Shown: piece by piece, positions 1 through 11,400 of the stretch | How positions within the stretch are numbered: the first letter of the stretch is position 1 | Layout: each line of letters starts with the position of its first letter | DNA from: DAOUAT01 sp964551735 | Lineage (GTDB): Bacteria > Chloroflexota > Anaerolineae > CG2-30-64-16 | Direction: 5' to 3' | DNA length: 64,000 bases | NCBI GenBank assembly: GCA_964551735.1 | Contig: CAZKEF010000002.1 | Coordinates: 124,001-188,000, forward strand | Notes under the pieces: generated by a model | Seen by the model: only the letters and a program-made list of their open reading frames with translations | What the model was told of the DNA's origin: nothing | The model's database searches: none | Position numbers and translations under genes: made by a program

Positions 1-1679
1 GTGTCGAGGTTACCCTGCCGGCTACGACGGCCCTGGCAGCCCTGGAGCTGGCTACCTTCGCCAGTCCGGCAGACGTGACTGCGTTCAATGCCGATGGCTC
101 GGTTGCCGACAAAGCCAGCACCAACCCGGATACCAATCCGCCGGAGACGTTGACCCTCAAGGGCTCAACGATTCAGCGGCTCGTCATTCAGGCGCCCCAA
201 AACGAAACGCTGCTGCTAAGACTGGGTTACCAGGCGGTCGCTGCGACGGACATCTACCTGGCCGTGCGGCCCTTCGACAAGCTCAGCAACCCGACGCCGG
301 CCATGCCCAACAAGTGTATGCCGCCGGGCGGGACTTACGAGTCCAGCCGCGTCTGCGAGATGGCGGAGTTCGCGATCCTGTGTGAGCTGCCAGCTTCACA
401 CCAGGCGGCGGAACCTACTTGCGAAGATCTCGCCGCCATGGTCTGCGGCCAGCGCCGCGCACCATGTCCGCCCGAACCTCCGAAACCAGAAGATGATTTT
501 GTCGTGCTGGCCCACCTCCAGGTGGCACCCGGCGGCGGTATCCAGGCGCTGGACAGCCTCCACGTGCGCCGCCTGCTCAGCGAGTCGCTGCAACTGGCCT
601 ACCTGCGCTGCCTGTGCGAAACCGCGCCCGCGCCCGTGGCCGACTTCGCCGCCGAACCCCGGCGAGGCGCGCCTCCGCTAGATGTGCAATTCAAGGACGG
701 GTCGTCCGGCCAGATCGACGGGTGGCTGTGGAACTTCGGCGACGGCAGCAGCAGCACGGTGCAACATCCCTCGCACCGCTACACCGGCGCGGGCACCTAC
801 ACCGTCAGCTTGAAAGTGACCGGCCCCGGCGGGTCGGACACCGCCACGAAAGCCAGCTTCATCACAGCTACCCGAACCCTCTCGGCGTGCGCCCAAAAGA
901 TTCTGGAGCGTGGGGTGATGACCGTGGGCGTGGACGAGGGGGTGGGCTGGCCCTTCTACATGCCAAACACATCCGAGGGCTTCGTCCCCGATCTGCTAGG
1001 CGAGCTCACGAATCGCCTGTTTGGGATATCCATCCCCATCGAGTGGCAGGTGCTCAACAGGGACCAGGCGCTGACCATGCTGGCGGCCGGCGAATTCGTG
1101 GACCTGTTCGTGCCTGGCCGCGCCCAGTCCAGCTTCAGTTCCGCTCTGGCGTGGGCCAACGAGTATTTCATTGATGGGATAAGACTCCTGGTGAAGCCCA
1201 GGTTCTGGGAAGCGATCGGCCGACAGCCTGGTGCGTTCAAGGCCCTGGATGGCCTGGCCGTGGGCTTCCTGCTGGCGGATAAGCAAACCGGACAAGGCAT
1301 CGATCAACTGACCAAAGAAACGGGCATCAGCCTCACAACGCGCAGGATCAGCGAGATCGACAACCCCATGGCAATGCTCGACAGCGAAGACATCGCTGCC
1401 CTGGCTGGACCCTGGTCCATGCTGCTGAGATTCTCCGAAGACATGCCCGCTGACTACCGCGTGGTGGGTCCGCTGCTCTCAGCCGTGGTGGACGGCAAAA
1501 TGGTCGGCCAACCGCTATACTATCAGTTGGGGGTAGTCCCCGAATGCAAAGACCTTGCAGCCGAGGTGAGCGAACTCCTGGCGGAATTGGTGAAAGCGGG
1601 CCAATGGCTGGACGTTTACAAGCAGTGGTTCCCTGAGGAGCCGCCGTGGAATCCGGAGGAGCTGCTAGGCGTGGGCTGA
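1..1679 (+). CDS. eCIS-linked protein with PKD and substrate-binding (SBP_bac_3) domains, 5' partial
   Basis: The reading frame is open from base 3 to the TGA at 1677-1679, so the gene starts outside the window; the GTG at 75 is only the first internal start codon. About 560 residues are visible. A Cys-rich stretch (bases about 320-630) is followed by a PKD/Ig-like domain (about 630-870, with WNFGDGSSS and HRYTGAGTYTVSL). The C-terminal part (about 885-1670) looks like a family 3 solute-binding protein: it opens with ILERGVMTVGVDEG and ends with LVKAGQWLDVYKQWFPEEPP. It lies 3 bp upstream of the tape-measure-like gene, where eCIS loci carry baseplate or fibre genes. I infer an exposed accessory or target-recognition part of the injector. 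The domain calls are strong; the role is not. Confidence 0.7.
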   Translation, partial: VEVTLPATTALAALELATFASPADVTAFNADGSVADKASTNPDTNPPETLTLKGSTIQRLVIQAPQNETLLLRLGYQAVAATDIYLAVRPFDKLSNPTPAMPNKCMPPGGTYESSRVCEMAEFAILCELPASHQAAEPTCEDLAAMVCGQRRAPCPPEPPKPEDDFVVLAHLQVAPGGGIQALDSLHVRRLLSESLQLAYLRCLCETAPAPVADFAAEPRRGAPPLDVQFKDGSSGQIDGWLWNFGDGSSSTVQHPSHRYTGAGTYTVSLKVTGPGGSDTATKASFITATRTLSACAQKILERGVMTVGVDEGVGWPFYMPNTSEGFVPDLLGELTNRLFGISIPIEWQVLNRDQALTMLAAGEFVDLFVPGRAQSSFSSALAWANEYFIDGIRLLVKPRFWEAIGRQPGAFKALDGLAVGFLLADKQTGQGIDQLTKETGISLTTRRISEIDNPMAMLDSEDIAALAGPWSMLLRFSEDMPADYRVVGPLLSAVVDGKMVGQPLYYQLGVVPECKDLAAEVSELLAELVKAGQWLDVYKQWFPEEPPWNPEELLGVG

Positions 1680-1682
1680 TCG

Positions 1683-3269
1683 GTGACCGACATGCTAACC
1701 ATCGCGCATCTCCAGGCGAACTACAGCGCGCCACAGGGCACCCCGAATGCAGCGGCGTTGCAGGCGCGGCTGGACCGCCTGGTGCGCGACCGTCTGCCCG
1801 CTGAGTTGGCAGGTCGCCTCCAGCCGCCTGCCTCCGATACGGACGCGGTCTATCGCATCCGGCGGCTGGAGCTTGACCTCTGGCTGGATGCGGCCATGAG
1901 TGAAGCCGAGATCGCGCAGGCCTGGGGCCAGGCTATGCTGCGCGCCGTCACGAGCGCCCTGGTCTACGGCACGCCGGACACTGTCATGCGCTACGACGAT
2001 CCCGCGCACCTGCTGGCCGCGTTCCTGGCGGACCTGGTCGCCGGCCGCGCGTGGACGCGTTGGACCTACGCCGAGTTTGCGCCGCTGCGCGATGTGTCGC
2101 CGGGCCAGGCCGCGGCGCTGCTGTTGGGAGGCCGACCCGCGCTGTTATCCCCGGTGGCACGACGGCTGGCAGGCGAGGGGCAGCTGGAGGCGCTGCTGCG
2201 GACCATGCACGCCGCCGACGTGGCCCTGCTCTGGGAGCGCGGTCTGGGCTTTGCGAACCTACCGGCCGTGCCAGCGCTGACGCCGAACTGGGAGCGCCTG
2301 CAGGCCGTGCTGTCCACCGGTATCCCACTGGAAAGGGGCGCTGACTCAGACGCACTGGCGCGCAACACCTTGCGCGTCTATCTGGCGGTCATCGCGGCCG
2401 AGCAGGCGCTGGCGGGTGATGTCACCGTCGCCGCGACGGCCTATCATATCGCCCTGCTGCATGCGGCCTGGTCGGCGCTGCCCGCGCCGCCGCTGTGGCA
2501 GGCGTTGACCGCGGGAGAAGTCGAGGACCCGGCCAGCCTGGCGCCGGTGCTGACGCGCCTGGACGGCACGTTGCCCCGGGCCGCAACCTGGCTGGCCGAG
2601 ACGCTCAGCACGCCCGCTGGCCGGGCGCACCTGTCCAGGCTGGCGCCGTTAGCCCTGCCGGAGGTGAAATCGGAGGCGGAACCCGGCAGATCGGCGCAAC
2701 CGCGCGTGTCTGTGGCCGCGACCGCGTTCGCCGGCCTGGCGCTGCTGGCGCCGGTGCTGCGCGATCTCGGCTGCGCAGAGCAGTTGGACCGCGCAGGCCG
2801 TTATCAGCTGCTGCTGGCTGCGGTCGGCCGCGACTACGGGCCGCTGGCGCTGGGCGACCCGGCCGCCGCGTGGCTGGCCGGTGTCCCGTTGACCGAAGCA
2901 GAACGGGCGCGAGAGGAGATGGTCCAGTGGCCGGATGTCGCAGCGTGGACGCGTGAGGCGGATCGGGCCTGGTTCGATGCCGGGATTGCCAGCTTCGCCG
3001 GGGCGCGACCCGAGGCTGAGCTGGCGCTGCTGCTCCTGCGACGGCTGGCCGGCCGCCTGCGTGGGTTCACCGAGAGCAGCGCAAACTACTTGGCGCAGCA
3101 GTTCATCCGCCTCCCCGGCCATTTACGCCTGGCCGACGACGCGCTGCGCGTCGATCTGAGCCGGGCGCCGCTGGGCATCGTGCTGCAAATGGCCGGCCTG
3201 GACGGCGACCGAGGGCCGTTGCCCTGGTTGAATAACCGCCGGTTGGAAATCAGTCTGCCGGCGGGTTGA
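1683..3269 (+). CDS. Contractile injection system tape-measure-like protein (CIS_TMP type)
   Basis: The 528-residue product begins at GTG 1683, with an alternative ATG at 1692. Near the N-terminus, YRIRRLELDLWLDAAMSE resembles the start of eCIS tape-measure proteins, whose conserved region sets tube length during assembly. The C-terminal part also fits: LRGFTESSANYLAQQFIRLP is followed by a PLPWLNNRRLEISLP end. The middle is Ala/Leu-rich and helical. It lies between the PKD/SBP gene and the AAA+ ATPase, the usual tape-measure then ATPase order of eCIS (Afp14-Afp15 in the antifeeding prophage). No signal peptide is visible. The assignment rests on motif memory and position, so a profile search would settle it. 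Confidence 0.68.
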   Translation: MTDMLTIAHLQANYSAPQGTPNAAALQARLDRLVRDRLPAELAGRLQPPASDTDAVYRIRRLELDLWLDAAMSEAEIAQAWGQAMLRAVTSALVYGTPDTVMRYDDPAHLLAAFLADLVAGRAWTRWTYAEFAPLRDVSPGQAAALLLGGRPALLSPVARRLAGEGQLEALLRTMHAADVALLWERGLGFANLPAVPALTPNWERLQAVLSTGIPLERGADSDALARNTLRVYLAVIAAEQALAGDVTVAATAYHIALLHAAWSALPAPPLWQALTAGEVEDPASLAPVLTRLDGTLPRAATWLAETLSTPAGRAHLSRLAPLALPEVKSEAEPGRSAQPRVSVAATAFAGLALLAPVLRDLGCAEQLDRAGRYQLLLAAVGRDYGPLALGDPAAAWLAGVPLTEAERAREEMVQWPDVAAWTREADRAWFDAGIASFAGARPEAELALLLLRRLAGRLRGFTESSANYLAQQFIRLPGHLRLADDALRVDLSRAPLGIVLQMAGLDGDRGPLPWLNNRRLEISLPAG

Positions 3270-3281
3270 GCGCGAGCGACA

Positions 3282-5483
<2,202 letters not shown>

Positions 5484-5489
5484 CCGGCC

Positions 5490-8400
5490 ATGCCGCCCCG
5501 CGTGCGCGCCCCGCGTGCCCTCATCGCGCCGCCGATCCGGGCGGCGGTCCCACAGCCGCCGATTCACACCAACGTCGCACCAACCGTCGAACGCCCGCAC
5601 CTGCCGACGCAGCAGGAAACCCGACAGCAGGTTCAACTCACCATTGTGCAGTTCCAGGAGTGGCAGCGTCTGGCCGGCAATCAGGCCGTGGCGCGACGGA
5701 TGGAAACGCATGCGCCTGCCCTGCCAGCCGTAGAGCCGCTCGCAGAGCTGCCGGCCGTTGCCGCCCGCGACCAGGCGCAGACCACCGTCCAGGTGCGCGC
5801 AGAGCCGCCGGTCGCAGCGCCCACCCCATCCCAAGCGGCGTCCTACCCGCCGGTGCGGCGCAACGGCCACGGCCAGACGATTCCCTCGCGTTCCGAACCT
5901 GCAACATCCACTCAGCCGCCGGCGCCGGCAGAGCCCGCCGCGACAGAAATGACATCCCGGCCTGAACAAGCCGCGCCAGGGAGCGCCGCTGAAGGTCAGC
6001 CCACAACAGGCGACGAACTCCAGCCCGCCGTTGAGACACTCGCGCCTCCGCCTGGGCCGGCCGAACCCCTACCGCAATCTACGGGATTGCGTTCAACACC
6101 CGAACCCGTACCGCAGCCTGCTGAACTGCGTCCGCCGCCCGAACCCGCGCCGCAAACAGCGACCCAGACACCTGAGCCTACCAGGGAGCGCGCCGCCGCA
6201 TCGGCCGAGGCGCAACCTTCAGCCCAGGCGCCCGTGCCAGCGCCGCCCCAGCCAGCAGAAGCTCCTGCGCCGCCTGCCCAAGCCGCGGCGGCGCCACGAC
6301 CGGTCACGCCAGAACAAGCCGCGGCAGCCGCGGAAGGCGAAGCGCCATCGGAGGCCGCGGCGGTCAGCGCGGAGGTTGTGGCCATCGTGGCCGAGGAAGC
6401 CGCGGCGACCGCTGCTACGGCCCAGGCCGAAGCCACCAGGGAAGCCGGGGGCGAACAAGGACCTCCCGAACCCGGCGGGGCCCCGCCGGTGGCACACATC
6501 GCCGCGGACATGCAGGCGTGGCGAGCCGGTGTGAGCGCGGCCACCCAGGCCATCCCCACGCCCGAACTGGGCCCGGCGGCCGAAGGCGGGACGCGGCTCC
6601 GGAGCCAGGGCGGCGCGCTCCGCCAGGGTCGCGCCGCCGCGCGTCAGCGCATCCCCGACGAAGCGCGCGCGGCTGTCAGGCCCCCGCCCCAGCCAGAGAA
6701 TCCGCCGCCGCCCCCGGAACCGGACCCGGTGCCTGAGGCCACGCGCCTGGTGACCGAAAAAAGCGACCGCCGCCTGCCAGATCAGACCATGCCGGATCTG
6801 CAGCCCACCCCGCGCGGCACGCTTCCACGCGCCGGTCGCCAGCCGCCATCTCCAACTGAGCCGTCGCAGCCCCAGGTGATCACGCTAACTCGGGTAGAAC
6901 CCGGCGCCGCGCCGGGACCTGCGGCCGCCGAAGATACGCCCGAAGGACAGCAGGTTGATCAAGTAGAAGAAACGGCATCAGAGACGCCGCAGACCGACCA
7001 GCAAGCCAGCAGCGAGGGGGTCACGCTCCAGGATCAGCCCCCGCCACAGCCGGAGCCGCTGCCGCCATTGGCGCAGGCCGCGGTCGCCGGGGTGCTGGCC
7101 CAGCTCATGGCAGAGCCCGATGCCACCGCACGCGAGGTACTGCAAAGCCTGCGCAAATCAGCGTATCCCAATGAGACGCTTGACCGGGTCTACCCTGAGA
7201 TGGGTAACGAGCGTCTGTCCTCCCTGAGCGAGCTGCTCACCGTGCAGTTGCGAGCCGTGGCAGACCAGGCCGGCATCGCGGCGAACGAACTCGATGCCCA
7301 GGTGGCGCGGCGCCGGGACGAGCTGGCACAGCAGCGCCAGGGCGCAACCGATGACATCGCGCGGGCCGGTGACGAGGAACGCCAAGGGCTGGAAGACGAG
7401 GGCCAGCAAGAGACGGATGCCATCGCTGGCGCGCGGCAGGCCGTTGACGAGCACATCGGCAACCAGGTGGAGGCCGCCAGCGGCACGGCCGATCCGGCAA
7501 TCATCAACGCGCGACGCGATCGGCGTCTGGCGGACGTTAACCGACGCGTGGGCCAACAGCGGGTGGCCTACGAACAAGCCCGTCAGCGTCGTGAGGCCCA
7601 ACTCAACGACGCCAGGGACGCCCAAGTCCAGGCCTACCGGGCCACGGCCCAGGAGGACGGCCGCGCCATCCTTGCGGAGGCCGGTTCGCCTTCTCCGGTC
7701 CCGCTCAACGTGCAGTTGCAGATCACGGCGGCGCGCGACTGGGGCGCCGCCAGAGGCCGCGAGGTGGAGCGGACCGTGATCGCGATGAAAGAACGGGCGC
7801 GCGGTTGGGCGGATGGCTATCGCGACGAGATCCAACAGGCTGGCAACCAGGCCCGCGAGCTGATCAACCAATGGGCTGCCGAGCAGACGGGCGAGCAGCG
7901 CAGTTGGTGGGATCGGCTCTTGGATCTGTTCCGCGGCTGGGGCGAGCAGGCCCATGCTGAATCCGCGGCCTGGGAGGTCGCGCGCGCCGGCGAGACCCAG
8001 AACGCGATCCTGGGTGACTTCGGGACCCTGGCCCAATTCCGGCAGCAGCACGGTGAAGATGTTGACCTGAGCAGCGGGGAGGCGCTGCGCGGCCTCAGCG
8101 AAGAACAGCAAGCCGTGATCCGGGCCTATTACGGCGCCGCGCCCGGCCAACGTAACCCCCTGGCCGCCGTCGCGGCCGGCATCCGCGTTCGCCTGGCGTC
8201 CCAGCGCCGCACCGAGTTCACCCAGTACTTCGACCAGCAGTTGCGCGCCGTACCGGACAGCGAATGGGAGAACCTGGACCTGCTGGGACAGGCGCAAAGC
8301 GGCGGCTTCAGCGCCGATCGCATCCGCAGCGAGCTATATCAGGCGATGCACGGCGGGGTCACCGGCTGGGGCACCGACGAGGAGCGCATCTTCCGCGCCC

Positions 8401-11400
8401 TGGGCGGGTTGACCCCGGTGCAGGCGGCGGCAGTCCGCAAGTGCTACTCGGCGACCCATCACATTGACCTGGACGCGGACATCCGCAGCGAGCTGAGCGG
8501 CGCCGAACTGACACGCGCGCAGGCGCAGCTCTCTGGCGACCAGACGCTGGCTGACGTCGCCACCTTGCGCGAGGCGATGCACGGCGGCATCACCGGCCTG
8601 GGCACCGACGAAGACGCCATCATGCAGGTGCTGCGCGGCAAGACCGAGGAGGAACGCCAGCGCATCATCGCCGAATACCAGCGGCGGTACGGCGTTGATT
8701 TATCGTCCGAGCTGCGCAGCGAACTGAGCAGCCACGACCTGGATCGGGCCAGTGCGCTGATGGAAGGCGACACCTCCCGCGCCGATGCCATCGCCATTGA
8801 CCAGGCCATGCGCGGAGGTATCACCGGCTGGGGCACCGAAGAGTCGGCCATCGAGGGGGTGTATCAACAGATCCGGCAGGATGTGGCGACCGAGGGCGCG
8901 CGGCAGGAGCCACCCTGGACCACGGCGCAAGTCGAAGCCGAGATCGCGCGGCGCAACCTGAGCGTGGAGAGCTCCTACAACGCCCGTTACGGCGGCGACT
9001 GGACCCCCGGCGACGATAGCGCGCTGCGCCAGGCCTACCGGTCCGAGCTTTCGGGCCCCGAGCTGGATTTGGCGAACTCGTTGGCCGACAATGACCTGAT
9101 CCGAGCCGACGCGGCCCGCCTGGCCATCGAGTCACAGGGGATCTTCGTCAGCGACGATGACGTGATCAACGGTGTGCTGCGCCACCAATATGACCGGGCG
9201 CTGGAGGAGCTACGTCGCGACGAGTGGCCGGCCATCCAGCGCAACCTGGATCGCCGGGCGCGCGCCGAGAATTGGGACTCTTACCGCCGCCGCGCCGAAG
9301 AGCGCCGACTAGAGCGCGAGCTGGAGCGCCGGGCGCAGGAACGCTCGCGCGGCTACATGAGCCAGCTTGAGACCAGTTACGACGCCAACTACAGCCGGTG
9401 GGGCCCGGGCGGCCTGCGCGTCCTGGTCGAGTTCAACATGTCGGGCAACGATCGGGAGATGGCGCGGGATCTGCTGGCGCAGGGTGGGCATCTTACCCCC
9501 GCCCAGGAGATCCACTACGCCGTAGAAGGCGCCGGCACCGACGAGGACGCCATCCGCCGGACCCTGGCTGGTCGGTCGCGGGAGGAGATCGAACAGATCC
9601 GGCAGGAGTGGAACCGCCTGCACCCCGGCGAGAACATGGACGAACGGCTCCGCTCCGAGCTGGGCGGCCGGGATGAATTCGATACCAACATGCTGCTGGA
9701 AGGCGAACCGGAGAACGCCAGGCAGGAGATGGATCAGACGCGGCGCCGCGCCCAGTGGGAGCTGGACAACAATTCGGGCTTCCTGGCCGGCGAGCAAGAG
9801 CGCATCCTGCGCGACCGGCTGGACCGGGCAGAACAGCAATACCGCACCCTCAACGACCCTAACGCAACCGGACGCGAGCGCGAATTGGCGATGCTGCGGT
9901 TCCGCCAGCGCGCCGGCAACGTGCGCGTGGCCGTGGAGGGCTACCGCGAACAGATGGACGCCGCGACCGACGCGGTCGCCTCGGCCGCGGGCATCGCGGC
10001 CGCGATCCTGGTCGTCGTCATCGCGGCGGTGCTGACCCCCTTCACCGGGGGCGCGTCCGCGGCCGCGGGCGCGGGCATCCTGGCCACCCTGGGCGGCGCG
10101 CTGACCAGCGGCACCGTGGCCGCGGCAGCAGCCATCGCGGCCGCCACCGCCAGCGTGGTCGCGCGCCAGGTCATGCTCGGCGACGCGTACAGCGGCGAAG
10201 ACATGGCCACTGACCTGGCAGTGGGCGCGGTGGATGCGGTGGCATCCTATGCGACGGCCGGGCTGGGCGGCGGGCTGCTGAAGGCCGCGCGCGGAGGCAT
10301 GCTGGCGCGCATGGCGGCCAGTTCCAGCCGAATGACCCGCTTCGCCGCGCACGCGCTGGCCGAGGGCGCGGAAGGGATCGTCTCGACCCTGCCATCAGCC
10401 CTGACCGGCAACCTGCTCAACGATCGCAACTGGGAGCACGGCAACCCGTTCGTCAACATCCTGGCGGGCACAGCCATGGAAACCGGCATGGGCGCCGTGG
10501 TCAGCGCGGGCATGGGTAGCTTTGGCGGCCTGCGAGCGCTGGAGCCACCGCCGGCCCCACGCGCCGCCGGCGACATCCTCGCGCACCGCGGCACGCCAGC
10601 CGACCGCCTGGCGCAATGGCGCGCGTACAAGGCCGAGCACCCCACCGCCAGCATGCAGGAGTTCGTGCGCCAGTTCGACGCGGGCGTGGCGACGCGGCTG
10701 GCCGATGAACAGGCCGCACAGCAGTTGCAGCGCCAGCTGCGCGGCGAGCTGCTGAGTGGGCTCCCGCCCGCGCGGCGCGGGCCCCTGGCCGGCGTGCCCA
10801 TGGACGTGGTCGGCGAGGCCGACTTCGGCCGGCTGGCGCGCGGCAACGCCGGACCGGTGGCGCTGGTTACCGTGGACGGCCGGGCGCGGCTGCTGGTGCG
10901 CGAGGGCGCCGACCCACGCCTGCTGCGCCAGCAGGGGGACGCTTTGGCCCGCTCGTTGGTGCGCGGGGCCGATGGTTTGCCGGTCGAAACGCGAAATGCG
11001 CTGCCCAGAGACCTACGAGGCCGCGTGCCCGTCCAGGTTGACCCTGACCTGCCCGGCAACACGGTGCGCATCCACTACGATGTCGACGCGGTCACAGGGC
11101 TGGTGACCAATATCCGCATGCGGGTTGGGCCGGCCGCGACCGCGGTTGACATACAGCTTCACGGCAACACTGTCCGCCTCATGCGGCGCTACGCGGGTTT
11201 CTCTGGCCGGGTCCGCCGGCTGATGGATCGCCTGGAAGGCTGGTTCCGCGCCAACGGCGCGGCGCCGCCCGGCTCGCGCGCGTGGGAAGCGCGACTGGAA
11301 GTTGAAAAACTACCGCGCATCATCCGGGAGCGGCTGGAGCAGCTCCAGAACACTGCGCTCGACGTGCGGTCACAGATGCGACTGATCGATGAGATCGGCG

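Noticed and set aside
7158..8297. 379-codon minus-strand frame inside the giant cargo gene
   Set aside because: It mirrors the codon periodicity of the plus-strand gene and has no recognisable protein features.
9309..10352. 347-codon minus-strand frame inside the giant cargo gene
   Set aside because: Same reason: composition follows the opposite-strand Ala/Gly-rich coding region.
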